NCBI GenBank assembly: GCA_017882445.1
Contig: JADGPK010000022.1
Location: forward strand, 1 to 37,137
From: Solirubrobacteraceae bacterium
GTDB taxonomy: Bacteria > Actinomycetota > Thermoleophilia > Solirubrobacterales > Solirubrobacteraceae
Direction: 5' to 3'
Length of the DNA stretch: 37,137 nt
Positions 15,614-23,566 of this stretch are shown piece by piece (position 1 is the stretch's first letter; each line of letters opens with the position of its first letter). The translations under genes and the position numbers were made by a program. The notes under the pieces are model-generated. The model was not told the DNA's origin. It was given only the letters and a program-made list of their open reading frames with translations, and made no database searches.

Positions 15614-16315
15614 TCACGCCGGCGAAAAGAACTCGCGTTCGCGCCACGCCCCGAGCGAGTCCAGGGCTCCGCCGATGACGCGTTCCACGAACGGGCCCCG
15701 CTCGTTCGCGTGCGGCAGCGGCGCGTCGGGCACATCCACCTCGAGGAACTCGCACAGAGGCCCCCATCCGTCGGTGACCTCCCACACGAGCAGCCGCTCC
15801 GGCGGGACGACGCGCTTGACCTCCTCGTTGTGGCGAACCATCTGCTCGATCAGCATCGCGGGCTCTGAGTGGCCGGCGGAGAAGGTGCCCTGCGGTCCCC
15901 AGAACATGCGATCCACGAGCGCCAGGTACCTGCGCCAGCGGGGGTCGACCTCCGCGCGGGCCCGCGACAGCAGGGGCATCAGCGACTCGCCGTGACACAT
16001 CGTCCAGATGGTGTCCCTGAAGCTGCGCTCCCACGCCTCTGGGTCGCGCACGCTCAGCAGGACCTTGGCCTCGGGATAGGCGTCCATGAGCTCGCGATAG
16101 AAGTAGCCGCCGGGCCAGTCCACCGTGGAGCGCTGACCGTCGAAGACCTCGTCCCACGGCGCCTCTCCGTCCAGCGCCCGGCTCCACAGCTCGACCTGAT
16201 CGAGATCGGCGATCACGTTGACCCAGTGGTAACAGGGCCCCAGCCCGAGGTCCTCCAGCGCCAGCTTCTGCGTCAGCGTGCCGGTGCGGGGCAGCCCTGC
16301 TCCTATCAGCCTCAT
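15614..16315 (-). CDS. Sulfotransferase-family protein
   Basis: The 233-aa product begins with the 5'-phosphosulfate-binding-like loop GAGLPRTGTLTQKLALEDLG (PRTGT at 9-13) and later shows KVLLSVRDPEAWERSF, resembling the 3'-phosphate-binding RDP-x6-S signature. These features are typical of PAPS-dependent sulfotransferases, though many bacterial members have no known acceptor. It sits inside the F420 gene group on the opposite strand; its stop is four bases from that of fbiA. TAGGTT (minus strand, near 16346-16341) could be its -10 element. Its ATG at 16315 lies beside the start of the divergent polyketide synthase gene, so the two may share a control region. Confidence 0.75.
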   Translation of the reverse strand: MRLIGAGLPRTGTLTQKLALEDLGLGPCYHWVNVIADLDQVELWSRALDGEAPWDEVFDGQRSTVDWPGGYFYRELMDAYPEAKVLLSVRDPEAWERSFRDTIWTMCHGESLMPLLSRARAEVDPRWRRYLALVDRMFWGPQGTFSAGHSEPAMLIEQMVRHNEEVKRVVPPERLLVWEVTDGWGPLCEFLEVDVPDAPLPHANERGPFVERVIGGALDSLGAWREREFFSPA

Positions 16316-16331
16316 GCTCGTCGATCCCTCG

Positions 16332-17519
16332 ATGGCAGTAACCTACCGATCCATATCGTCTAACCCCCAGTTCGACGGCTCGGTTCCAACATCCCCCGCG
16401 AACCACGGGCCCACAACCCTGAAGCGCAGCTCGAGCCCTAACGGCGGAGAATCGCTAGCCCGTCCGGCGACGATCACAGCCCACCGCGTCCGGCGCGCCG
16501 GCCCGCGAATCGCCGCGCTGGCGGTGTCCGACTCGGCAGAGGTTCTCTCCCAGGAGCAGGTCCTCGCTCGTCTCGGGCTCAACGGAGACGAGTTCGCCAC
16601 GGGCATCTTCGAACGCTGCGGGGTCGAGCGCCGCCACCTCGATCTGAGCGAGGACTTCCTCGCACGCACCTTGCAGGGTCGCGCTGCACAGATCGAGGAG
16701 GGACTGCTGCGACACTCGATCCGGGCGGTCGACGCTCTCGAGGTCGACCCCCGCACGATCGGCACCGTGCTCAGCTCGAGCCTGTACTCGCTCGGCTGCC
16801 CCACGCTCGCCCACCGCCTCGTCGAGCACTACGACATGGATCCCTCGACCGACAAGTACCACGTGACCGGCGTGGGCTGCGCCGGCGGCGTGCCACTCAT
16901 GCGACTTGCAGGCCAGGCGTTGCGCGAGCACCCGGACAAGCAGGCGTTGGTCGTGGCAGCGGAGAGCATGAGCGGCATCCTGGCGCGGGCCGCACCGGAG
17001 GACCCGAAGGCGAAGGTCGTCGGCTCGGCGATCTTCGGCGACGGCTGCGCGGCGGCCCTGCTCTCGAACGATTCACTCGCGCGCGGGCCGATCATCCTCG
17101 CCTCCCAGGTCCACCAGATCGGGGAGACGCTCGGCGCGGTCAGCCTCGAGTTCGCAGAACAGGACGGCTACCTTCACCTCGCGCGCGATCTGCCCGATCT
17201 TGCCGGAGCGGGCCTGCTGGAGGTCGTGGAGCGATTCCTGCGCCGCAACGACCTCGAGCGCTCGGCGATCGACCACTGGGTCGTCCATCCGGGGGGCAGA
17301 CGCATCATCGAGCACGTGCAGGCGGCGCTCGAGCTCTCCCACGACGATGTGGAATTGAGCTGGGATGCACTCGCCGAGCACGGCAACGTCGGCACTCCTT
17401 CGATCCTCTACATACTCAAGGACACCATCGAGCGTCGCAGGCCGGCGCCCGGCGAGCGCGGCCTGATGGTGACGATCGGCCCCGGGATCACCGTCGGCAT
17501 GATGCTCCTGGGCTGGTGA
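16332..17519 (+). CDS. Type III polyketide synthase (chalcone/stilbene synthase-like)
   Basis: From ATG 16332 the product is 395 aa. The catalytic triad of the family is clear: Cys183 in TGVGCAGGVPLMRLA, His319 in VVHPGGRRIIEHV, and Asn352 in EHGNVGTPSILYIL. It also ends with the usual GPGITVGMMLLGW. Such enzymes extend an acyl-CoA starter with malonyl-CoA units and cyclise the product. The first ~55 residues are Ser/Pro/Arg-rich and unlike the core, so the true start may lie elsewhere; no Shine-Dalgarno marks 16332. fbiD follows after 27 bases, suggesting cotranscription with F420 genes. The starter and product are unknown; alkylresorcinol or alkylpyrone synthesis is one possibility. Confidence 0.85.
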   Translation: MAVTYRSISSNPQFDGSVPTSPANHGPTTLKRSSSPNGGESLARPATITAHRVRRAGPRIAALAVSDSAEVLSQEQVLARLGLNGDEFATGIFERCGVERRHLDLSEDFLARTLQGRAAQIEEGLLRHSIRAVDALEVDPRTIGTVLSSSLYSLGCPTLAHRLVEHYDMDPSTDKYHVTGVGCAGGVPLMRLAGQALREHPDKQALVVAAESMSGILARAAPEDPKAKVVGSAIFGDGCAAALLSNDSLARGPIILASQVHQIGETLGAVSLEFAEQDGYLHLARDLPDLAGAGLLEVVERFLRRNDLERSAIDHWVVHPGGRRIIEHVQAALELSHDDVELSWDALAEHGNVGTPSILYILKDTIERRRPAPGERGLMVTIGPGITVGMMLLGW

Positions 17520-17546
17520 GCGACGGCTCTGGCGCCGTCGTCGTCG

Positions 17547-18239
17547 ATGCGAATGCGCACCGCCGCAATTCTGCCCGTCAAGCGCTTCGCCCAGGCCAAG
17601 CAGCGCCTCGGGGCGAACGTCGCCGACAACCTGCGCCTGGCGCTCGCCGGCGCGATGGTCGCGGATGTACTGCTGGCCCTGGCGCAAACCGACGCGATCG
17701 AGTGCACGATCGTCGTGACCCGCGAGGTCCTCGCTGCGCGCGCGGCGCGCGAGCAGGGGGCGATCGTGGTCGAGGACCTGCTCGAGAGCGGCCAGTCCGC
17801 CGCCGTGACGCTCGGCGTCGAGCGAGCGCTGGCGGAGGGGATCGAGCGTGTGCTGTGCATCCCCGGAGACTGCCCGGCGCTCGACCCGGCCGAGCTTGAG
17901 TCGCTGCTCGCCGGGCGCGCCGGCGCCGAGCGCGAGGTCGTGATCGTGCCCGACCGTCACGGGACCGGCACCAACGGGCTGCTGCTCACGCCCCCCGACG
18001 CGATCGCCCCCAGCTTCGGGCCCGACAGCTGCGAGCGCCACCGCGTGCATGCGCTCGACGCGGGCGTGGAATTCCGTCTCGAGCGGCCCCCATCGCTGCT
18101 GCTCGACATCGACACGGGAGCAGACCTCCGGGTGCTGCGCGAGCGCCTGGAGGGGGCGAGCTCGCGCGCCGCGGGCACGCGCGCCGTTCTCGGCCTGCGC
18201 GCACACACGGACGCCCTCTCGGAAACCGGCGCCGGCTGA
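17547..18239 (+). CDS. fbiD: 2-phospholactate/phosphoenolpyruvate guanylyltransferase (F420 biosynthesis)
   Basis: The 230-aa CofC/FbiD protein activates 2-phospholactate, phosphoenolpyruvate or a related acid with GTP to supply FbiA. Family marks are ILPVKRFAQAKQRLG at the N-terminus (nucleotide-sugar-transferase-like loop), LCIPGDCPALDP (metal-binding Asp) and IVPDRHGTGTNGLLL. Which phosphoacid it uses cannot be read from sequence alone. ATG 17547 or the ATG six bases later is the start. fbiB begins about ten bases after the stop. The C-terminal ~30 residues (ASSRAAGTRAVLGLRAHTD) extend beyond the usual fold. Confidence 0.92.
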   Translation: MRMRTAAILPVKRFAQAKQRLGANVADNLRLALAGAMVADVLLALAQTDAIECTIVVTREVLAARAAREQGAIVVEDLLESGQSAAVTLGVERALAEGIERVLCIPGDCPALDPAELESLLAGRAGAEREVVIVPDRHGTGTNGLLLTPPDAIAPSFGPDSCERHRVHALDAGVEFRLERPPSLLLDIDTGADLRVLRERLEGASSRAAGTRAVLGLRAHTDALSETGAG

Positions 18240-18250
18240 TCGGAGTGTTC

Positions 18251-19024
18251 GTGGCGAGTCTCTGCGCCCGCCCCATCGGCCCCCTCCCCGAGGTGCGCGC
18301 CGGCGAGGATCTCGCCCTGCTGATCGCGTCTGCGGTGACCGATGCGCCTCTGAAGGACGGGCAGGTCGTCGTGATCGCCCACAAGGTGGTCTCAAAGACC
18401 GAGGGCGCGGTCGTGACGCTCGACGACGTCCGGCCGAGCGCGCGCGCGCTCGAGCTGGCGGCCGGGCTAGAGCTGGCGGCCGCGCAGGACCGCGATCCCC
18501 GCGCGGTCCAGGTGGTGCTCGACGAGTCCGCGGAGATCCTGCGCGCCGAGCGCGGCGTGCTGATCTGCCGTACCCGCCATGGCTTCGTCTGCGCCAACGC
18601 CGGCGTGGACGCCTCCAACTCGGCCGATTCCGGCACGCTGATCCTGCTGCCCCGCGACCCCGACGCCTCCGCGCGGCGCCTGCGCAGGCGCCTGCGCGAG
18701 CTGACGGGCGCGACGGTCGCGGTGCTGATCACCGACAGCTTTGGCCGCGCCTGGCGCCATGGCCAGGTGGACGTCGCCATCGGCATCGCCGGCATGAAGC
18801 CGCTCGACGACTGGCGCGGTCGGACGGACACGCGCGGACTGGAGCTGAGGGCGACCTGGCTGGCGGTCGCAGACGCCGCCGCCGCGAGCGCCGACCTGGC
18901 GCGGGCCAAGGACTCGCGCGAACCGGTCGTGATCCTCGACGGGCTGGACCGCTTCGTCACCGAGGACGACGGCCCCGGCGCCGCCGCGCTGCTGAGAGAT
19001 CTCCAGGAGGACCTGTTCCGCTGA
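18251..19024 (+). CDS. fbiB: Coenzyme F420-0:L-glutamate ligase, CofE-type single domain
   Basis: The product is 257 aa from GTG 18251, chosen because CGGAG at 18241-18245 lies five bases upstream; GTG 18245 would overlap that site. It contains the CofE fold: DGQVVVIAHKVVSKTEGAVV, ICRTRHGFVCANAGVDASN, and TDSFGRAWRHGQVDVAIGIAG. It adds glutamates to F420-0 using GTP. Mycobacterial FbiB is longer, with a C-terminal FMN domain that reduces dehydro-F420; that domain is absent here, and the gene ends cleanly after DLQEDLFR. It is the last gene of the plus-strand F420 run and converges on fbiC. Confidence 0.92.
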   Translation: MASLCARPIGPLPEVRAGEDLALLIASAVTDAPLKDGQVVVIAHKVVSKTEGAVVTLDDVRPSARALELAAGLELAAAQDRDPRAVQVVLDESAEILRAERGVLICRTRHGFVCANAGVDASNSADSGTLILLPRDPDASARRLRRRLRELTGATVAVLITDSFGRAWRHGQVDVAIGIAGMKPLDDWRGRTDTRGLELRATWLAVADAAAASADLARAKDSREPVVILDGLDRFVTEDDGPGAAALLRDLQEDLFR

Positions 19025-19037
19025 CCCCTCTCCCGCT

Positions 19038-19063
19038 CCTCCTCGCGCGGATCGCGCGGGAGG
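19038..19063. terminator. Hairpin between convergent fbiB and fbiC
   Basis: CGCGCG (19044-19049) and CGCGCG (19053-19058) pair around GAT. The stem extends with CCTCC (19038-19042) to GGAGG (19059-19063) across one bulged T. It lies in the 52-base gap between convergent stops, so it could end transcripts from both sides. No T-run follows, so intrinsic termination is not certain. Confidence 0.55.
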
Positions 19064-19076
19064 CGCGGGAGGCCGG

Positions 19077-21344
19077 TCAGGCCGCCACCGGCACGTCCCC
19101 TTCGCCCTTCAGCGGGTAGCGGCGCCTGATCTCATACAGCGTGGTGCGCTCGGCCGCCGGGCGGCCCGCGGCGTGAGCTGCCGCGATGAGCTGGTCGGGG
19201 TCGAGCCTGGTGCCGTGGTAGCTGCCCGCGAGTCGGCTGATCGACTCCTCCATGAGCGTTCCGCCGAGGTCGTTGACTCCCCAGCGCAGAGACTCGCTCG
19301 CCGCGTCGAGGCCCATCTTCACCCAGCTCGCCTGCAGGCTCGCGATCGTGCGTCCGAGCGCCAGGCGAAAGACCGCGGTGTGCTTGAGGTTCTCCGCGCG
19401 CGAGATCTCCTCCACGCCGTGCGTTCGGCCGAGCAGCGTCTGGAAGGGGATGAAGGACAGCGGCACGAACTCCGTGATCCCACCTGTGCGCTCCTGCAGC
19501 TCGCGGACGACCCGCATGTGCTCGGCCAACTCCCACGGCTCCTCGATGTGACCGAACATGACCGTGGCGGTCGAACGCAGCCCGGCGAGGTGTGACGCCT
19601 CGATGATCTCCACCCAGCGCGCCACGGGCAGCTTGTTCGGCGATATGCGCTCGCGCACGCCGTCGTGCAGCACCTCCGCGGCGGTCCCGGGCGTCGATCC
19701 CAGCCCCGCGTCCTTCAGCCGCGCGAACACCTCCGCGGGGGCCAGCCCGGAGATGTCGCACATGTGGGCTATCTCCATCGGGCTGTAGGCGTGAAGGTGG
19801 ATGTCGACGCCCGCCCGCCCGGCCGTGGTCTTGGCGAGGCGCAGCCAGCCGAGGTAGTCCTCGAGCGTCCAGTCGGGGTGGATGCCCGACTGGATGCACA
19901 GCTCGGTGGCGCCGTAGTCGACCGCTTCGAGGATGCGCGCGACGAACTCGCGCTCATCGTGCTCGTAGGCGTCAGGCGAGCGCTTGCCCTGACCGAACCC
20001 ACAGAATGCGCACCCGACGACGCAGACGTTCGAGACGTTGATGTTGCGGTTCACCACGAACGTGACCGTCTCCCCCACGAGCTCCTCACGCAGCTCGTCG
20101 GCCGCCTGGCGAATCTCCTCGATCGCCTCGGGCCGCGTCTCTGAGAAGAGGACCGTCAGCTCGTCAGCGCTCAGCGCGAGCCCGTCGCGGCCCTTCCCGA
20201 TCGCGCCGGCGAGGAGGTCCAGACGGATCGGTCTCGGAGGATCGGTGCGGCCCGATCCTCGTCGGGGTATGAAGCTCCAGTACTTCACCTTGATCGTGTC
20301 CATGACCGCGGGCGCCACCCAGTCGGGGTCGATGTAGCTGGCGTACACGCACAGGCGCTCGGTCAACGCGTAGCCGTCTGACTGCAGCGCCTTGCGCACC
20401 TGGTGCGGTGAGGGGAACGGGTGCTCGGGAGAGATGTGGTCGCCGTTGGCGCTCAGCCCGCCGAGATCGGTGGCCCCGGCGGCCACCAGCTCGCCCCACC
20501 AGTCAGCGAGGTTCGGCGGGATCTGTATCCCCACGTCGGGCATCAGCCGTCGCGTCTCTGAGATCAGGCGCTTCATGTCCTCGATGTTGATCGGGCCCGC
20601 ACCCGCGCCCGCCTGCGCCCATTCGGGCAGCGGCAGCTGCGGGCGCCCGTCAGCCACACCCGTGCGCCAATAGGCGCGCGCGGCTGCGTCGGCGATCTGC
20701 GCGGGCTCCTCGCCGTAGTAGCGCTGGTGCGGCACGAAGTTCTGCAGGATCACCTCCTGCAGGTGGCCGTGCTCTGCGTGGACCGCTGCCAGAGCCTCGA
20801 GCGATTCGATGCGCTCCTGCTCGGTCTCCCCGATCCCGACGAGGATGCCGCTCGTGAACGGGATCCTCAGCTCGCCCGCTGCCCGGATCATCTCCAGGCG
20901 CCTCGCCGGATGCTTGGTAGGCGAACCAGCGTGCACGGTCTGCATCAGCCGCTCGGCCACCGACTCGAGCATCAGTCCCTGCGAGGCCGTCACCTCGCGC
21001 AGGCGCGCGAGGTCGCGACGCGCGAGCACCCCGAGGTTGGTGTGCGGGAGCAGTCCGCGCTCCAGCGCCCGTTCGCACACCCACACGACATAGCCGGTGA
21101 AGTCCTCGTGGCCGTACTCGCGCAGCCGCTCGCGCACCTCGGGGTTGACCTCGGGGCGCTCGCCCGTCAGCACCAGCAGCTCCTTGACCTGCCGGCGAGC
21201 GGCCCCGTCGAGGGTGTCGATCACCTCCTGCGGCGAGTACAGGTGCGCGGTGTGCGTGGCGAACGCGCAGTACTTGCAGAAGCACCGGCAGGTCCGCGAC
21301 AGCGACAGCGTCAAGTTGCGCGAGAAGGTGACCCTGCGGCGCAT
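19077..21344 (-). CDS. fbiC: FO synthase, fused CofG-CofH radical SAM enzyme (F420 biosynthesis)
   Basis: The 755-aa product has two radical SAM cores. The CofG half carries its iron-sulfur cluster motif CxxxCxxC at C19, C23 and C26 (TCRCFCKYCAF). The CofH half has C441, C445 and C448 (CVVGCAFCGF). It makes the deazaflavin chromophore FO from tyrosine and 5-amino-6-ribitylamino-uracil. It is slightly shorter than mycobacterial FbiC because the N-terminus begins almost directly at the first cluster motif. That N-terminus follows an ATG with no ribosome-binding site but with TACACT (minus strand, 21356-21351) six bases upstream: another apparent leaderless gene. It converges on fbiB and diverges from the aquaporin gene. 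Confidence 0.96.
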   Translation of the reverse strand: MRRRVTFSRNLTLSLSRTCRCFCKYCAFATHTAHLYSPQEVIDTLDGAARRQVKELLVLTGERPEVNPEVRERLREYGHEDFTGYVVWVCERALERGLLPHTNLGVLARRDLARLREVTASQGLMLESVAERLMQTVHAGSPTKHPARRLEMIRAAGELRIPFTSGILVGIGETEQERIESLEALAAVHAEHGHLQEVILQNFVPHQRYYGEEPAQIADAAARAYWRTGVADGRPQLPLPEWAQAGAGAGPINIEDMKRLISETRRLMPDVGIQIPPNLADWWGELVAAGATDLGGLSANGDHISPEHPFPSPHQVRKALQSDGYALTERLCVYASYIDPDWVAPAVMDTIKVKYWSFIPRRGSGRTDPPRPIRLDLLAGAIGKGRDGLALSADELTVLFSETRPEAIEEIRQAADELREELVGETVTFVVNRNINVSNVCVVGCAFCGFGQGKRSPDAYEHDEREFVARILEAVDYGATELCIQSGIHPDWTLEDYLGWLRLAKTTAGRAGVDIHLHAYSPMEIAHMCDISGLAPAEVFARLKDAGLGSTPGTAAEVLHDGVRERISPNKLPVARWVEIIEASHLAGLRSTATVMFGHIEEPWELAEHMRVVRELQERTGGITEFVPLSFIPFQTLLGRTHGVEEISRAENLKHTAVFRLALGRTIASLQASWVKMGLDAASESLRWGVNDLGGTLMEESISRLAGSYHGTRLDPDQLIAAAHAAGRPAAERTTLYEIRRRYPLKGEGDVPVAA

Positions 21345-21350
21345 CCCCGG

Positions 21351-21411
21351 AGTGTAGGCGCTCGCGGACGCCCGCCCGAGCGCGGGGTCCGTCCGATCGA
21401 GACCGTAGGTT
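21351..21411. promoter_or_regulatory. Divergent -10 elements for fbiC (minus) and the aquaporin gene (plus)
   Basis: TACACT on the minus strand (21356-21351) ends six bases before the fbiC ATG. TAGGTT on the plus strand (21406-21411) ends seven bases before the aquaporin GTG. Neither gene has a Shine-Dalgarno sequence. No convincing -35 hexamer was seen for either. Confidence 0.5.
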
Positions 21412-21418
21412 TTCCGTC

Positions 21419-22159
21419 GTGTTCGAGGATGCCCTTCGGCGTGCCGTCGCCGAGTTCATCGGCGCCTTCACGCTGATCTTCATCGGCGCCGGAGCAGCCG
21501 TCGCCGCCAACCAGGTCCACGACGGCTCGCTGATCGGCGTGGCTGTTGCGAACGGCCTGGCGATCGGCGTGATGGTCTCGGCCCTGGGCCACATCTCCGG
21601 CGGGCACTTCAACCCGGCGATCACGTTCGGCTTCCTCATCACCCGGCGCATCAAGCCGGCGCTCGGGGTCGTCTACTGGGTCGCGCAGCTCTCCGGCGCG
21701 GCGCTCGCAGCGCTGCTCGTGCACGACCTGATCCCCCACGCGATCACCGAAGCCGTGAAGCTCGGCGTGCCGGCGACCGGCAACGGCGTCGATGCGGCCT
21801 CGGCCTTCGGCCTGGAGGCGATCATGACCTTCTTCCTCGCCTTGGTCGTGTTCGCCAGCGCCGTCGACGCGCGCGGAACGTTCAAGTCGATCGCGGGCCT
21901 CGCGATCGGTCTCACGATCACGATCGACGTGCTCTTCGGCGGTCCGTTCACGGGCGCCGCGGTGAACCCCGCCCGCGCCTTCGGGCCGCAGCTCATCGGC
22001 GACTACTGGTCGCATGCCTGGGTCTGGTACGCCGGTCCGATCGCCGGCGCCGCGGTCGCGGCGCTCCTGTACGAGTTCCTGTACCTGCGCCCGGCCGAAC
22101 GCGAGCCCGTCGGGCCCTCCGACGGCGGGGTCCTGGAGCCGCGCGCCAGCGAGAGCTAG
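21419..22159 (+). CDS. Aquaporin (MIP family), water-channel type
   Basis: The 246-aa membrane channel has six hydrophobic helices and both half-helix motifs: GGHFNPAITF in the first half and GAAVNPARAFGP in the second. The residue after the second NPAR is Ala rather than the Asp typical of glycerol facilitators (NPARD), which favours water selectivity. Transport of other small neutral solutes cannot be ruled out. The polar C-terminal tail is short. The start is GTG 21419, seven bases after TAGGTT, with no ribosome-binding site. The following phosphatase gene starts at the very next base after its TAG stop, so the pair is cotranscribed. Confidence 0.9.
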   Translation: MFEDALRRAVAEFIGAFTLIFIGAGAAVAANQVHDGSLIGVAVANGLAIGVMVSALGHISGGHFNPAITFGFLITRRIKPALGVVYWVAQLSGAALAALLVHDLIPHAITEAVKLGVPATGNGVDAASAFGLEAIMTFFLALVVFASAVDARGTFKSIAGLAIGLTITIDVLFGGPFTGAAVNPARAFGPQLIGDYWSHAWVWYAGPIAGAAVAALLYEFLYLRPAEREPVGPSDGGVLEPRASES

Positions 22160-22756
22160 GTGGCCGCACGGGTCCACCTGGCCCGGCACGGCCAGACGGC
22201 CTACAACCTCGAGGGCCGCTTCCAGGGCCATCTGCCCGTGCCGCTCGACGACACCGGACGCGCACAGGCCGCCGAGCTGGCCGAGCGCGCCGCCGCGCAC
22301 GACTTTCGCGCGCTGTGGTGCAGCCCGTTGCTGCGCGCCCGCGAAACGGCCGATGTCGTGGCCCGCAGGATCGGCCTCGAGCCAATCGAGGACCCCCGAC
22401 TGATGGAGACCGACGCCGGCGACTGGACCGACCGCTCGTTCGCCGACGTTCATGCCGAAGCGCCTGAGCTGTTCGCGGCGTTCATCGCCGGCGAGCCCTC
22501 CTTCGCTTTCCCCGGCGGCGAGTCCTTCGCCGAGCAGGAGGAGCGGGTTAGCGCGGCTCTCGCGGAGGTCGAGCAAGGCGAGCTGCCCGCGCTCGTGGTG
22601 TGCCACGGCATGGTGATCCGCGCCGCCCTCGCGCGCCGGGCCGGACATCGCGTGGAGCGCTTCGAGCGTGTGCCCAACGGCGCGTTGGTGCCGCTCGACC
22701 CGGCCGAGGCGGAACGCGCCGAGGTGGGCGGCGGCGCGGCCACGCCGTCGAGCTGA
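22160..22756 (+). CDS. Histidine phosphatase family protein (phosphoglycerate mutase-like)
   Basis: The 198-aa product opens with the catalytic LARHGQTAYNLEGRFQG (phospho-accepting His in RHG). It continues with SPLLRARETADVV, the proton-donor region METDAGDW, and the second His in VVCHGMVIRAAL. This is the cofactor-independent phosphatase branch, whose members act on sugar phosphates, cobalamin precursors or nucleotides; the substrate is not evident. The start is GTG immediately after the aquaporin stop. The C-terminal ~25 residues are Ala/Glu/Gly-rich and probably disordered. Confidence 0.88.
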   Translation: MAARVHLARHGQTAYNLEGRFQGHLPVPLDDTGRAQAAELAERAAAHDFRALWCSPLLRARETADVVARRIGLEPIEDPRLMETDAGDWTDRSFADVHAEAPELFAAFIAGEPSFAFPGGESFAEQEERVSAALAEVEQGELPALVVCHGMVIRAALARRAGHRVERFERVPNGALVPLDPAEAERAEVGGGAATPSS

Positions 22757-22783
22757 GCTGCGACGAGCCGGCAGGCCGCGTAG

Positions 22784-23167
22784 CTAGAGGCGAGCCGCCT
22801 GGCCCAGGCGCGCTACGAGCTCTGCTCCCTCGCGGGCCATGCGCGAGCGCGGCACGAGCAGCTCGAAGCCGGCCCGCTTTCCGCGCTCGCGCGCGGACTC
22901 ATCGACGTGCGAGTAGAAGCCCAGCGTGCGCACCCCGGCCAGCCGCGCTTCGCGGGCGAGCGCTTCGACGATCGCCGCTCCGTCGAGGCGATCGTCGGTC
23001 AGGTCGACCACCAGCACCTCGGCGCCGGGCGCCGCGACGTCTGCGAGCCGCGTCCTCAGCCGTTGCTCGTCTGCGATCAGCTCCACCTCGTGGCCGGCCG
23101 CGGCCAGGGCGCCCTGCACGCGCGAGCCGAACAGCAGATCGCCGGTCAGCGCCAGCACGCGCGCCAT
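22784..23167 (-). CDS. Stand-alone receiver-like domain protein (degenerate CheY-type)
   Basis: The 127-aa product reads as an alpha/beta receiver-like fold: MARVLALTGDLLFGSRV, AEVLVVDLTDDRLDG with Asp where the phosphoacceptor would be, VRTLGFYSHVDESARERG, and FELLVPRSRM near the end. The conserved Lys of active receivers is not present at the expected VPR position, so phosphorylation is doubtful. There is no output domain. It begins two bases after the stop of the upstream 120-aa gene and is coupled to it. No sensor kinase is near. Function is unknown; a regulatory or protein-binding role is inferred from the fold only. Confidence 0.6.
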   Translation of the reverse strand: MARVLALTGDLLFGSRVQGALAAAGHEVELIADEQRLRTRLADVAAPGAEVLVVDLTDDRLDGAAIVEALAREARLAGVRTLGFYSHVDESARERGKRAGFELLVPRSRMAREGAELVARLGQAARL

Positions 23168-23169
23168 CG

Positions 23170-23532
23170 CTACTGTGCCCGCAGCCGCCGAAACTCCTCG
23201 CGCGCGGACTGCGGACGTCCCCACATCTGGGTGACCTCCACGCGCCCGCTGCGCATCTCGCGCACGACGAGCTCCGCCTCGATATGAGCGTCGTCGAGCA
23301 GCCCCAGCGCGCCGTGGACGACCTCGGCCGCTGCCGCGTGGCCGAAGGTGTGGGCGACGAGCAGCCGCCAGTGCCAGTCGTGATGCGAGTAGGGGCGCGC
23401 GTTGCAGGTCGCCAGGTACAGGGCGGCTTCGACGTAGCGCGACTCCTCGGCGATCCGCAGGTCGAGCTCCAGGTCGGTCCAGTCCGCCGGCAACGAGTCC
23501 ACGATCTCCTGGAATGTGTCGGCGAGAGCCAT
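23170..23532 (-). CDS. Conserved hypothetical protein, 120 aa
   Basis: I do not recognise the family. The product is 120 aa from ATG 23532 (MALADTFQEIVDSLP). It is soluble, with a helical middle (RYVEAALYLATCNARPYSHHDWHWRLLVAHTFGH, here split in reading order) rich in His and Trp, and a C-terminal part with VTQMWGRPQSAREEF. The clustered His residues could bind metal, but no known motif fits. TAGGCT on the minus strand (23546-23541) lies eight bases before the ATG, with no ribosome-binding site. It is followed two bases later by the receiver-like gene and diverges from the YgfZ-like gene. Confidence 0.6.
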   Translation of the reverse strand: MALADTFQEIVDSLPADWTDLELDLRIAEESRYVEAALYLATCNARPYSHHDWHWRLLVAHTFGHAAAAEVVHGALGLLDDAHIEAELVVREMRSGRVEVTQMWGRPQSAREEFRRLRAQ

Positions 23533-23540
23533 TGCCCGCA

Positions 23541-23559
23541 AGCCTAGCGCGGCTATTCT
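23541..23559. promoter_or_regulatory. Back-to-back -10 elements for the 120-aa gene (minus) and the YgfZ-like gene (plus)
   Basis: TAGGCT on the minus strand (23546-23541) and TATTCT on the plus strand (23554-23559) are separated by seven bases. They lie 8 and 7 bases from their start codons. The whole intergenic space is 34 bases, so no room exists for a 5' leader on either side. Confidence 0.5.
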
Positions 23560-23566
23560 CGAAAGA

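Noticed and set aside
20727-21476. An open frame opposite fbiC
   Set aside because: It overlaps the well-supported radical SAM coding sequence entirely and shows no motif.
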